64,000 nucleotides of DNA, taken from positions 1 through 64,000 of the forward strand of contig JAGXKN010000004.1 in assembly GCA_018335195.1 (NCBI GenBank). The letters are read 5' to 3'. The first letter of the stretch is position 1, and each line of letters opens with the position of its first letter. Under the pieces are notes generated by a model. It was not told where the DNA came from. It searched no databases and saw nothing but the letters and a program-made list of their open reading frames with translations. The DNA is from Desulfobacterales bacterium (lineage in GTDB: Bacteria; Desulfobacterota; Desulfobacteria; Desulfobacterales; Desulfosalsimonadaceae). The position numbers and the translations under genes are program-made. Of this stretch, positions 27,335 to 36,030 are shown one piece after another.

Positions 27335-30328
27335 ATGCCGCATCGCCTGGAAATTGCCCTGAAACCGGAGCTTTTTGACGCCGAAGGCGCAGGAATCCAA
27401 AGCAAGGCCCGAACCTATTTCAATATCTGCCCGGAGGCGATCCGGACAGTTCATATCGTCACCATTGACGCGGATCTTTCCCCGGATCAGCTCGAAACCT
27501 TGCGCACAGAAATTTTTACCAACCCGGTCACCCAAATTTCCGATTTTCGGCCCCTGGATCTTTCCTTTGACTGGTGCATCTGGGTGGGCTATCGCCCCGG
27601 GGTCAAGGACAATGCCGGGCACACGGCTGTCGAGGCCATGGCGGATGTGCTGGGCATGAGTTTTGAGTCCGAGCAGGGCGTGTACACCTCCAGGCGCTTC
27701 TGCATCCGCGGCGGGGGTTTGAGCCGGCAGGAAGCGGGAATCATTGCAAAAGAACTCCTGTCAAACGACATCATCCAGCAGGTCCGGGTGTATGGCGCAG
27801 AAGAATGGGACCCGGACACGGGCGTGGGCATCATCATCCCCAAGGTACAGTTGGACCACACCCCCACGGTGACCACCATTCCCATTGATTCGGATCAGGC
27901 CCTGCGGGAGATCAGCGATGCGCGCAACCTGGCGCTCAATGCCAACGACATCCCCGTGATCCGCAATTATTTCCTGGAGCCCGGGGTGCAGGCCGAAAGA
28001 AGGGCCATGGGGCTGGAAGCCCCCACGGACGTGGAGCTCGAATACATCTCCCAGGCCAGAAGCGATCACTGCAATCACAACACCTTCCAGGGCCGTTTTT
28101 ATTACAGGGACCTGGAAACCGGGCAGGCAGAGACCATAGACAACCTGTTTAAGACCTTTATCGAGGCCCCCACGCGCCGTCTCCAGGAGCAAAAGGACTG
28201 GGTGGTCTCCGTGCTCTGGGACAATGCCGGGGTCGGGCGATTTGATGAAAACCACTATTACGTGATCACCGGCGAGACCCACAACTCGCCGTCCAACATG
28301 GAGGCCTACGGCGGTGCCATTACCGGTATCGTGGGCGTATACCGCGATCCGCTGGGCACCGGCAAGGGATCGCGCCTGATCATGGGCAGTTATGGATTTT
28401 GCGTGGGCGACCGGGACTACACCGGAGAGCTCAAGCCCAAACTGCATCCCCGGCGGCTGCTCGACGGCGTGATCGAGGGCGTGCGCGACGGGGGCAACAA
28501 GAGCGGCATCCCGACGCCTTTCGGCCAGGTGACATTCCATCACGGCTACATGGGCAAGTGCTTGGTATTTGTGACCGCAGTGGGGATGATGCCCGCAGCG
28601 GTTGCAGGAACGCCTGCAGAGCAGAAAACCACTTCGCCCGGGGAACTGACCCTGATGTGCGGCGGCCGGGTGGGGAAAGACGGCATCCACGGGGTGACCG
28701 CATCCTCGGAGATTTTTTCCGAAAGCACGCCCGCCGGGCATGTGCAGATCGGCGACCCCTACACCCAGAAAAAGATGCACGATTTTCTGCTCCAGGCCCG
28801 GGACGAGGGCCTGATTCGGTTTATCACGGATAACGGCGGCGGGGGGCTGTCTTCCTCGGTGGGCGAATCCGCCCGGTTTTCCGGGGGCTGCGAAGTACAG
28901 CTCGACCGCGTGCCTTTGAAATACGCCGGCCTTGACCAGTGGGAAATCTGGGTTTCCGAGTCCCAAGAGCGCATGACCGTGTCCGTGCACCCGGATGATG
29001 CGGCGCGTTTTTTCGAACTGTCCGAGAAACACGCGGTGGAAAGCACGGTGATCGGACAGTACACGGATTCCGGAAAATTGCATATAACATACGGCGGCGA
29101 AACCTGTGCGTATATCAACATGGATTTTCTCACCCGGGGCTTTCCCCAGTGGGAGTTTGAGGCGCGATGGTCTCCGCCGAAGATGCGTGGACTGCATGAA
29201 CCCGTGCTTGGCGAGCCTGCGGATTATGCCGGACTGTTGAAAGATATGCTGGCCCGGCCCAATATCTGCTCCAGGGAGTGGATTGTCCGCCAGTACGACC
29301 ACGAGGTCCAGGGCACCAGTGTAATCAAGCCGCTGGTCGGAAGAGACCGGGATGTCAACAGCGATGCAACGGTTCTCCGGCCGGTGCTTGCCTCCGATCG
29401 CGGGCTCGCCTTTTCCCAGGCGCTGCTGCCGCTTTATTCGGCAATTGATGCCTATTACATGACCGCATGCACCATTGACGAGGCGGTGCGTCGCCTGGTG
29501 GCAGTGGGCGGCGATCCTGGGAATATCGGCGGGGTGGACAACTTCTGCTGGCCCAATATTCAATACGATCCAAAAGGCAACCCGGACGGAAAGTTCAAGG
29601 CCGCCCAACTGGTGCGCTCCTGCCGTGCGCTGTCAGATACCTGCATGGCCTTTGGCATCCCGCTGCTTTCCGGCAAGGACAGCATGTACGTGGACGGTCA
29701 TTTGCCCGGTGCGTACGGCGAAACCCACAAGCTTTCAGCGCTGGAAACCATGCAGTTTTCTGCCACCAGCGTGATCGCGGACATTGACTGCTGCGTGACC
29801 ATGGATGCGAAGTTTCCGGGCGATCTGGTTTATGTGCTGGGAGAAACAAAAGACGAACTCGGCGCCTCGGAATACTACGACCGGTTCGGATACATTGGCT
29901 GCAACGTCCCGCACGCCGAACCCGAAATATATCTGCCCATGTACCGGGATCTGCACCGGGCGATTTGTCGTGGGCTGGTCACATCCGTACACGGGATATA
30001 CCGGGGCGGCCTGGGCGTACACTTGGCCCTGTGCGCCATGGCCGGCAATCTCGGGTTGAGCGCGGATCTGGACCGCATTCCGGCACAGCAGGATCTTCGG
30101 GCCGACCGCCTGCTGTTTTCAGAAACACCGGGCCGGTTTATTGCCGCTGTTTGCCCGGAAAACCGGGCGGAATTCGAGTCCCTGTTGAAAAATCACCCCC
30201 ATGCATGCATCGGCGAGGTCACTGAATCTTCCGGGTTTGAAATCACATGCCGGGGACGCGCCCTGGCAGCAGTGCCGGTGGCAGATCTCAAATCCGCCTG
30301 GAAACAACCATTTGAGAACCTGATATAG
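27335..30328 (+). CDS. purL: Phosphoribosylformylglycinamidine synthase, synthetase chain with N-terminal PurS-like region
   Basis: Converts FGAR to FGAM in purine synthesis. The 997-residue protein has an N-terminal region of about 180 residues resembling PurS (LSPDQLETLRTEIFTNPVTQ, and SRQEAGIIAKELLSNDIIQQVRVYG). Two AIR-synthetase-like halves follow, with RSDHCNHNTF near 232, GETHNSPSNMEAYGGAITG near 310, and the second ATP-like site near 720 (GGDPGNIGGVDNF). The glutaminase domain is absent and is encoded next door as purQ. It begins 4 bases after rseP. Confidence 0.93.
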   Translation: MPHRLEIALKPELFDAEGAGIQSKARTYFNICPEAIRTVHIVTIDADLSPDQLETLRTEIFTNPVTQISDFRPLDLSFDWCIWVGYRPGVKDNAGHTAVEAMADVLGMSFESEQGVYTSRRFCIRGGGLSRQEAGIIAKELLSNDIIQQVRVYGAEEWDPDTGVGIIIPKVQLDHTPTVTTIPIDSDQALREISDARNLALNANDIPVIRNYFLEPGVQAERRAMGLEAPTDVELEYISQARSDHCNHNTFQGRFYYRDLETGQAETIDNLFKTFIEAPTRRLQEQKDWVVSVLWDNAGVGRFDENHYYVITGETHNSPSNMEAYGGAITGIVGVYRDPLGTGKGSRLIMGSYGFCVGDRDYTGELKPKLHPRRLLDGVIEGVRDGGNKSGIPTPFGQVTFHHGYMGKCLVFVTAVGMMPAAVAGTPAEQKTTSPGELTLMCGGRVGKDGIHGVTASSEIFSESTPAGHVQIGDPYTQKKMHDFLLQARDEGLIRFITDNGGGGLSSSVGESARFSGGCEVQLDRVPLKYAGLDQWEIWVSESQERMTVSVHPDDAARFFELSEKHAVESTVIGQYTDSGKLHITYGGETCAYINMDFLTRGFPQWEFEARWSPPKMRGLHEPVLGEPADYAGLLKDMLARPNICSREWIVRQYDHEVQGTSVIKPLVGRDRDVNSDATVLRPVLASDRGLAFSQALLPLYSAIDAYYMTACTIDEAVRRLVAVGGDPGNIGGVDNFCWPNIQYDPKGNPDGKFKAAQLVRSCRALSDTCMAFGIPLLSGKDSMYVDGHLPGAYGETHKLSALETMQFSATSVIADIDCCVTMDAKFPGDLVYVLGETKDELGASEYYDRFGYIGCNVPHAEPEIYLPMYRDLHRAICRGLVTSVHGIYRGGLGVHLALCAMAGNLGLSADLDRIPAQQDLRADRLLFSETPGRFIAAVCPENRAEFESLLKNHPHACIGEVTESSGFEITCRGRALAAVPVADLKSAWKQPFENLI

Positions 30329-30344
30329 CCGGAAAAAGGACAAG

Positions 30345-31175
30345 ATGGCTTCAAATTTTACAGACAGCAGCATCAACGCCCTGGTGCTGACCGGATACGG
30401 CCTGAACTGCGACGTGGAAACCGCCCATGCCTGCGAACTGGCCGGCGCCCGGGCCAGATGCGTGCATATCAACGACGTGATTTCGGGTGCGGTGGCCCTG
30501 GATGATTTTCAGATCATGGTTTTTATCGGCGGCTTTTCCTGGGGAGACGACCACGGCGCCGGCGTGATTCAGGCCGTTCGCATGAAGAAGAACGCAGGCG
30601 ACAAACTCCTGGAATTCATTGACAGCGGCAACCTGGTGCTGGGGATCTGCAACGGGTTCCAGACCCTTGTCAACCTGGGCCTTCTTCCCGGGTTTGACGG
30701 CAATTACAAGGACCGATCCGTTGCCCTGACCCACAATGACTGCGGAAACTTCAGAGACGACTGGGTGCATCTGCAGATCAACCAGGCATCTCCCTGCGTA
30801 TTTACAAAAGGCATCGATCACCTGGAACTGCCAGTACGCCACGGGGAAGGCAAGCTTATAGCAGATGACCCGATAATAGACCGCCTGGTACAGCAAAACC
30901 AAGTGGTCTGCAGATACGCCACCCGGGAAGGAACCCCGGCACAAGGCCGGTTTCCCGCCAACCCCAACGGCTCCATACAGGACATGGCTGGCATATGCGA
31001 CCCCACCGGCCGCGTCTTCGGCCTGATGCCCCACCCCGAAGCCTTCAACCATCCCGCCAACCATCCGGACTGGCCCTTAATTAAACAATCATCCATCGGG
31101 CACGTGCAGGCAGAGGGTTTACACGTTACCGGCGTCCGGATTTTTGAGAACGCCGTGCAATATTTTACCCGGTAA
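30345..31175 (+). CDS. purQ: Phosphoribosylformylglycinamidine synthase, glutaminase chain
   Basis: Supplies ammonia to PurL. The 276-residue class I amidotransferase has GFSWGDDHGAG near 65, the nucleophile in LGICNGFQTLVNLG (Cys near 103) and the catalytic His-Glu in LMPHPEAFNHPANHP near 230. It resembles the C-terminal glutaminase domain of single-chain FGAM synthases more than the roughly 225-residue Bacillus PurQ. It starts 16 bases after purL. Confidence 0.93.
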   Translation: MASNFTDSSINALVLTGYGLNCDVETAHACELAGARARCVHINDVISGAVALDDFQIMVFIGGFSWGDDHGAGVIQAVRMKKNAGDKLLEFIDSGNLVLGICNGFQTLVNLGLLPGFDGNYKDRSVALTHNDCGNFRDDWVHLQINQASPCVFTKGIDHLELPVRHGEGKLIADDPIIDRLVQQNQVVCRYATREGTPAQGRFPANPNGSIQDMAGICDPTGRVFGLMPHPEAFNHPANHPDWPLIKQSSIGHVQAEGLHVTGVRIFENAVQYFTR

Positions 31176-31362
31176 AATCATTCATTGTTATGCCGGAAAA
31201 CCGTGCAATTTTACCGTTTGATTTTATGCGGCAGGAAAGTTAGGATCATATCGTAAAAAAATGCTTAAAGGGTTTTTCTTTCGATGCCGCCGGCAAAGAC
31301 GGATATTCTGATTTATTATTTCTTGCAGGGTGCCGGCCTCAATCCCCCAAAGGAGGTTTTCC

Positions 31363-31899
31363 ATGAGATTGATTGTATCAGGTATGTTAATGTGCGTACT
31401 GCTTTTTGCAGCCCATGGATATGCCGGAGTATATCAATATACGGATTCAGAGGGCAGGACCCATTATACCGATGACTATGGCAATATTCCGGAAGCGTAT
31501 AGACAAAACGTGGAAAGCAGACCCGAGATCCGGAGCGTGCAACAGACCTCGGAACAGGCCGGAAAATCCGCCCCGGATCAGCAGAAATCCGATAAGCCGT
31601 CCGAAGACGGGAAAGCCGGCGCTGCGGATGAAGAAGAAGCTTCGAATCTTTCAGAAAAAGCCAAAAAGCTGAAAGCCCGGAAGGAAAAATTACAGGAAGA
31701 ATACGAACAGCTTCAGGTGGAAAAAGAGCGGCTGATGAATAATAGGCCGGAAAAATTTACCTCCAAAAAGAAAGCACAGGAATATTCGGAGAAGGTGGAT
31801 AAGCTGAATAAACGCATTGACGATTATCGAAAAAGGGCCGAAGCCTATGAAAAGGAGGTGGAAGTCTACAATGCCAAAGTTGACAAGCAATCCGATTAA
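31363..31899 (+). CDS. Secreted DUF4124-domain protein with coiled coil
   Basis: A 178-residue protein with a signal peptide (RLIVSGMLMCVLLFAAHGYA, cleavage near residue 21), then a DUF4124-like segment (GVYQYTDSEGRTHYTDDYG). A Lys/Glu-rich coiled coil follows from about 85 to 175. DUF4124 proteins sit in the periplasm and their role is unknown. AAAGGAGG lies 6 bases before the chosen ATG. It is convergent with the LysM gene. Confidence 0.85.
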   Translation: MRLIVSGMLMCVLLFAAHGYAGVYQYTDSEGRTHYTDDYGNIPEAYRQNVESRPEIRSVQQTSEQAGKSAPDQQKSDKPSEDGKAGAADEEEASNLSEKAKKLKARKEKLQEEYEQLQVEKERLMNNRPEKFTSKKKAQEYSEKVDKLNKRIDDYRKRAEAYEKEVEVYNAKVDKQSD

Positions 31900-32029
31900 C
31901 TCGCCGGTATTGCCGGATCAATCCGGTTGGCGCTTCCTCCGCGGCGGATGCAATGAAGCCGTCTGTTGTCCTGTACCAGGGCGGCTGTCAGGGCATCGTA
32001 GCCGTGATCACAAGGATGGGTGTAAAAAG

Positions 32030-32080
32030 TTTCAGCACAGGCAGAGTGCATTGATGATGTGCGCCCTGCCTGTGCTGAAA
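32030..32080. terminator. Stem-loop between convergent genes
   Basis: TTTCAGCACAGGCAG (32030-32044) and CTGCCTGTGCTGAAA (32066-32080) form a perfect 15-bp stem. It lies between the ends of the DUF4124 gene and the LysM gene and probably terminates transcription from both sides, although the flanking T/A runs are modest. Confidence 0.65.
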
Positions 32081-32105
32081 TGAATTTTAACGGGATATTA
32101 ATTCT

Positions 32106-33122
32106 TTAACGCATTGCCTGGATGGGCATCCCGGCGCTGAGTTCTTGTTCTGAATTGGTTATCAGCGTGGTTGCGGTCTGATCCTCCGTGTGCAGTACAA
32201 CCAGCGAACCCACTTCCTCGTGTTTGATTTCTTCCGAAGAGCTGGCAGAGTTTTTCATGATCCGGCACAGAACCTTGTACTGCTGGCCCACTTCAATGCC
32301 GTGATCGCTGCCTTTGTCAATAAAGGCAATGAATTGATCGCCAAAGGCTTTCCAGTCATCTTCCGACTTGATAATCTTTCCCTCTATTCCCGCAATTCCG
32401 GGTTTGAGCGCCATTTTCTGCGGCCGGGGCATAAACGGCATGATCTTGTCGTCTTCCTGGATATCGCGAAACGCCACAACAATTCGGCCAACCCCAAGAT
32501 CTTTCTCTAGTTCGGTGACTTCCACAATACCGGTGAGAAGGTGTTGCACCCCGATATATTTGCTGGTTTCCGGGTCCCGGATGGGGCTCCGGGTGCGGTA
32601 GAGAAGGTAATGATACCCTTTTTCCAGGTTTGCACCGGGTACGGGTTCAAAATAGACCTTATCGTTGTCGCTGATTAATTTCTGGCTGTGCCTTGCCTGA
32701 AACAAGACGCCCCTGGGGTTGACTTCCTGCTCCCGGATGAATCCGACGCGATTGATCTTGGAATAGGTGAGAAATTTTTTGGGTTCCGGCCGGGGCGCTT
32801 CTTTTTCTTCTTCTTTATCGGTTTCCCCGTAAAAGGTCTTTCTGTAGATCCGGATCCGCTGGCCGGGGTATATCCAGTGCGGATTTTCAATCTCCGGATT
32901 GTAGTGCCACAGATCGGGCCACTGCCAGGGGGAGTCGGAAAACTTTTGTGACAGGTCCCACAGTGTATCGCCTTTCTGCACCGTGTAATAAAATCCGGTT
33001 TCGGTCTTTACGATGTTTTCCTCTATGCCGGCATGGGCAACCGCCCCGCACACGAGTACTGCGGCAATACACCAAGCCGCTGTAATCACGTATTTACTGG
33101 ATTTTTTGATTTGTGTTTTCAT
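32106..33122 (-). CDS. Exported LysM-domain protein
   Basis: A 338-residue protein with a signal peptide (residues 1-31, ending VAHA) and one LysM module near 45-95 (YYTVQKGDTLWDLSQKF and IYPGQRIRIYRK), which binds peptidoglycan-like glycans. A linker rich in Glu, Lys and Pro follows, then a C-terminal domain of about 220 residues of a type often attached to such LysM proteins, function unknown. The start at 33122 has AGGGG 7 bases upstream. It is divergent from the aro leader. Confidence 0.88.
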   Translation of the reverse strand: MKTQIKKSSKYVITAAWCIAAVLVCGAVAHAGIEENIVKTETGFYYTVQKGDTLWDLSQKFSDSPWQWPDLWHYNPEIENPHWIYPGQRIRIYRKTFYGETDKEEEKEAPRPEPKKFLTYSKINRVGFIREQEVNPRGVLFQARHSQKLISDNDKVYFEPVPGANLEKGYHYLLYRTRSPIRDPETSKYIGVQHLLTGIVEVTELEKDLGVGRIVVAFRDIQEDDKIMPFMPRPQKMALKPGIAGIEGKIIKSEDDWKAFGDQFIAFIDKGSDHGIEVGQQYKVLCRIMKNSASSSEEIKHEEVGSLVVLHTEDQTATTLITNSEQELSAGMPIQAMR

Positions 33123-33188
33123 GCCATGCCCCTGTTTCGTTATAAAATGGGTTGCAATCGTTGACGGGAATTCCGGCCTGTTTTGTTT

Positions 33189-33217
33189 TATGTAAATGAT
33201 TTTTCGATTTTTGTCAA
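33189..33217 (-). promoter_or_regulatory. Candidate promoter of the LysM gene
   Basis: On the minus strand TTGACA is followed after 17 bases by TACATA, about 65 bases before the ATG. Confidence 0.5.
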
Positions 33218-33247
33218 GATATTGCAAATACTTTGGTGAATTTTTGC

Positions 33248-33276
33248 TTGACCTTGCGCGGATTTTTACTTAAGTA
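33248..33276 (+). promoter_or_regulatory. Candidate promoter of the aro leader
   Basis: TTGACC, a 17-base spacer and TAAGTA lie in the gap between the divergent LysM gene and aroF. The -10 match is weak. A start near 33283 would give a leader of almost 290 bases that includes the leader peptide and terminator. Confidence 0.4.
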
Positions 33277-33336
33277 TGCCGGCAGAAAGGGATGGTTACC
33301 GTGATTTTTTTGTTTATACGCAGGAATTGCCGAATC

Positions 33337-33444
33337 ATGGGCATATCATATCATGGTCCGCAAAATTTTCCGGAAGCGTTTTTCTGGTGCTGGCGCCGCA
33401 AGGCCGAGCAGGCGGGGTATGCCCTTTGCCCGGTGCCGCACTGA
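33337..33444 (+). CDS. Candidate aro leader peptide with Phe-Phe-Trp-Cys-Trp run
   Basis: A 35-codon frame (ATG 33337 to TGA 33442-33444) encodes a peptide that starts MGISYHGPQNFP and contains AFFWCWRRK, with Phe and Trp codons at positions 15-17 and 19, then AEQAGYALCPVPH. Phe and Trp are end products of the pathway opened by the next gene, aroF. An intrinsic terminator starts 27 bases after the stop. Together these fit a ribosome-stalling leader. The ribosome site is weak (AGGA 11 bases upstream), and an in-frame ATG at 33292 is an alternative start. Confidence 0.6.
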   Translation: MGISYHGPQNFPEAFFWCWRRKAEQAGYALCPVPH

Positions 33445-33470
33445 CGCCACCGGCATAAACCAAAAGCGGT

Positions 33471-33514
33471 AAAAAAACCGTGGGGCCCCGCCGGGCTTCA
33501 CGGTTTTTTTTTTT
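33471..33514 (+). terminator. Intrinsic terminator in the aroF leader (probable attenuator)
   Basis: AAACCGTG (33475-33482) pairs with CACGGTTT (33499-33506), with an inner GCCC/GGGC stem, and is followed by 11 T residues. The upstream gene is divergent, so a plus-strand terminator here can only act on an aroF leader transcript. GGCGGGG (33411-33417), inside the leader peptide gene, is perfectly complementary to CCCCGCC (33486-33492) in the terminator and could form the competing antiterminator. Confidence 0.8.
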
Positions 33515-33571
33515 ATGGATACGATTCCGTTTACGACAACCACAACGAATCAATAGCGGGAGGGAATCATC

Positions 33572-34612
33572 ATGCTGATTGTCATGCGGCAGGACGCCAC
33601 GCGGGAGCAGATCGATGCCGTGATCCGGGCCGTGGAAGAAAGGGGATGTTCGGCACGGTCCATTCCCGGCGGAGAACGTGTTTCCATAGGGGTCCTGTTC
33701 AATAAGGGACCCATTGATCCCTCGGGATTTCAAGATATGCCCGGCGTCAAGGATGCCATTCCGGTAACCCGTCCGTATAAGCTGGTAAGCCGTGAGGTGC
33801 ATCCGCATGATACGGTAATCCGGGTGGGCAATGTGAAAATCGGCGGCGAAAACCGGGTTATCATTGCCGGACCGTGTGCAGTGGAGAGCCGGGAGCAGAC
33901 CATGTCCACGGCCGAGCATGTGAAAAAGGCGGGGGCGCAGATTTTCCGGGGCGGTGCGTATAAACCCCGGACCTCTCCCTATGCTTTTCAGGGACTTGAA
34001 GAAGAAGGGCTCAAAATTTTGGCCAAAGTACGGGAAGTATATGGCATGCCGGTGGTTACGGAAGTGCTGGATCTGGAACATTTTGACGTGGTGGAGCAGT
34101 ATGCGGATATCGTGCAGATCGGCACACGGAACATGCAGAATTTCAGCCTTCTCAGGCGCGCGGGCGAAGCCAAAAAGCCGATTCTGCTCAAGCGGGGCAT
34201 GTCCGCCACGGTGGACGAGTGGCTCATGGCAGCAGAATACATTCTCTCAGAGGGAAATCAAAACATTATTCTCTGCGAGCGCGGGCTGCGGACCTTTGTG
34301 CGCCACAGTCGAAATACCCTGGATTTTTCCGCAATTCCCGTGGTTCGCCGGGAAAGTCACCTGCCGATCATCGTGGATCCGAGCCATGCGGCCGGTTACC
34401 GCGATCAGGTGCTGCCATTGAGCCGGGGGGCGGCCGCAGCGGGCGCGCACGGATTAATGGTGGAGGTCCACAGCACACCGGATTTCGCCTTGTGCGACGG
34501 CGGTCAGTCCCTTTATCCGGAGCAGTTTGAAGGGTTGTGCCGGCAGATTCGCGCCATTTACGACATTTGTGATGAAAGCCTGGACAGGGGAGGCTCAGGT
34601 GAAACAGTTTGA
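33572..34612 (+). CDS. aroF: 3-deoxy-7-phosphoheptulonate (DAHP) synthase
   Basis: First step of the shikimate pathway, from phosphoenolpyruvate and erythrose 4-phosphate. The 346-residue protein is of the class I-beta type. An N-terminal ferredoxin-like regulatory domain (about 1-70, MLIVMRQDATREQID) is followed by the KDO8P-synthase-like barrel with IIAGPCAVES near 98, FRGGAYKPRTSPYAFQG near 127 and VDPSHAAGYRDQV near 268. GGAGGG lies 8 bases before the ATG. The N-terminal domain binds aromatic amino acids in related enzymes, so feedback inhibition may add to control by the leader. Confidence 0.96.
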   Translation: MLIVMRQDATREQIDAVIRAVEERGCSARSIPGGERVSIGVLFNKGPIDPSGFQDMPGVKDAIPVTRPYKLVSREVHPHDTVIRVGNVKIGGENRVIIAGPCAVESREQTMSTAEHVKKAGAQIFRGGAYKPRTSPYAFQGLEEEGLKILAKVREVYGMPVVTEVLDLEHFDVVEQYADIVQIGTRNMQNFSLLRRAGEAKKPILLKRGMSATVDEWLMAAEYILSEGNQNIILCERGLRTFVRHSRNTLDFSAIPVVRRESHLPIIVDPSHAAGYRDQVLPLSRGAAAAGAHGLMVEVHSTPDFALCDGGQSLYPEQFEGLCRQIRAIYDICDESLDRGGSGETV

Positions 34613-35627
34613 GATTACCGGGCAAGCCGGTAAATCGAAAATCCTGGTGGGCGAGCGGCTGGATCACGTTTACGGGTATCTGCCCGCGGGCGCAAGATTG
34701 GTGATCATCACAGACGAGATTGTCGCGCAGCTTTACGGGGACCGGCTGCCGGCAGGCGAGAGAATTGTCATCGGCACGGGCGAAGCCGGCAAGACACTTG
34801 AGACTGCATCATTTATTTATCGTCGCTTAATTGAAATGGAGGCGGATCGCGGCGTCTTTCTGCTTGGTGTGGGCGGCGGCATTGTGTGCGATATCACCGG
34901 ATTTGTGGCTGCAACCTATCTGCGGGGGGTGGGCTTTGCAAACGTTGCCACCACCCTGCTGGCCCAGGTGGATGCCAGCGTGGGCGGCAAAACCGGGGTC
35001 AATTTCGACGGATACAAAAATATGGTTGGCGTATTCAACCAGCCCGGGTTCGTGCTTTGCGACCCGGAGATGCTGCAGACGCTTTCCGGGGCCGCAATTG
35101 CAGACGGGTTTGCCGAGATTGTCAAGCATGCTGCGATTGCGGATTCAGCATTTTTTGAATTACTGGAAGCCCGCGCGGATGAAGCCCTGGCCCGGGACCC
35201 GGCGCTGCTGGCGCGTATCGTGTATGAATCCGTGGCCATCAAGGCCGATATTGTCAACCGCGACGAGCGGGAGCAGGATGAGCGGCGGAAGCTGAATTTC
35301 GGTCACACCCTGGGCCATGCCATTGAGAAAACCGCCGGGCTGAGCCACGGGGCCGCGGTCAGCATCGGCATGGCTGCCGCGGCCCGGCTTTCTGTCAAAA
35401 AGGGGTATATGCCCGCTTCCGAAGCAGGGCGACTTGAAGGTCTGCTGGCGCGCCTGGGCCTGCCGGTGTTTATGCCTGCAGACTCCGAAGCCGTGGTTGA
35501 CGCCCTGGCCAGGGATAAAAAACGCCGCAATGACGCAATCCATTTCGTGCTGCTGGAAGGCATCGGAAAAAGTTTTGTCGTGCCCATTGCACTGGCGGAA
35601 TTAAAAGATCTGCTGACAATGCTGTAG
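34599..35627 (+). CDS. aroB: 3-dehydroquinate synthase
   Basis: Second step of the shikimate pathway, NAD- and metal-dependent. The 342-residue protein shows GVGGGIVCDITGFVAATYLRG near 88, QVDASVGGKTGVNF near 122, EIVKHAAIADSAFF near 170 and GHTLGHAIEK near 235 with metal-binding histidines. I use the GTG at 34599 with AGGGGAGG 5 bases upstream. It overlaps aroF by 14 bases, so the two are coupled and share the leader. Confidence 0.96.
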   Translation: MKQFEITGQAGKSKILVGERLDHVYGYLPAGARLVIITDEIVAQLYGDRLPAGERIVIGTGEAGKTLETASFIYRRLIEMEADRGVFLLGVGGGIVCDITGFVAATYLRGVGFANVATTLLAQVDASVGGKTGVNFDGYKNMVGVFNQPGFVLCDPEMLQTLSGAAIADGFAEIVKHAAIADSAFFELLEARADEALARDPALLARIVYESVAIKADIVNRDEREQDERRKLNFGHTLGHAIEKTAGLSHGAAVSIGMAAAARLSVKKGYMPASEAGRLEGLLARLGLPVFMPADSEAVVDALARDKKRRNDAIHFVLLEGIGKSFVVPIALAELKDLLTML

Positions 35628-35628
35628 T

Positions 35629-35910
35629 TTATTTCACGCTGAACCTGGGGTTTTCAATCCGTTCGCTTTTGCACAGGGGACAGCGCCCGGGCGGGGTGAA
35701 CCGCTGGCGTCTCTTAAATGCGTATCCGCAGACAATGCACCTGGCCGGCTGTGTGTTGAGCTTTTTCCCCTGCCTGGGCAGGCTTCTGGCAATATGGGGA
35801 AGGTGCTCGTAGACTTCTTTTTCGCTGATCCCGATTTCCCCGGAAATTTCCCTGGCCTCTGCCGGGTCGTGTTCAAGCAGTTCTATGATCTGCTGGCGGA
35901 TGGTTGACAT
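35629..35910 (-). CDS. Small transcriptional regulator, HTH plus zinc ribbon
   Basis: A 93-residue protein starting MSTIRQQIIELLEHDPAEAR, with an ArsR-like winged-helix segment (about 1-50, AREISGEIGISEKEVYEHL). A C-terminal zinc ribbon has two CxxC pairs (CIVCGYAF and CPLCKSE). This layout matches a known group of predicted regulators (COG3357-like). The start at 35910 has AAGGA 8 bases upstream. An open frame continues upstream into the inverted-repeat element but is not credible. It ends one base after aroB on the opposite strand. Confidence 0.85.
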   Translation of the reverse strand: MSTIRQQIIELLEHDPAEAREISGEIGISEKEVYEHLPHIARSLPRQGKKLNTQPARCIVCGYAFKRRQRFTPPGRCPLCKSERIENPRFSVK

Positions 35911-36030
35911 AACGCTTTTCCTTTGCTGCTCTGCTTTTATCCTTTCTATCACAGTCCGAATGTCCGGATAAACCAATTTTATACTTTCAATAACGGGCGA
36001 TCCTGTATTATAGATAATGTCTGAACGCAA

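Noticed and set aside
27761-29608. Long open frame (615 codons) on the minus strand within purL
   Set aside because: It lies wholly antisense to purL with shadow-like composition and no domain. The purL frame carries all the expected motifs.
33276-33458. A 60-codon plus-strand frame in the aro leader (other frame, with RDFFVY)
   Set aside because: Its start overlaps the likely -10 element, so it may not be on the transcript. The frame with AFFWCWRRK is better placed relative to the terminator.
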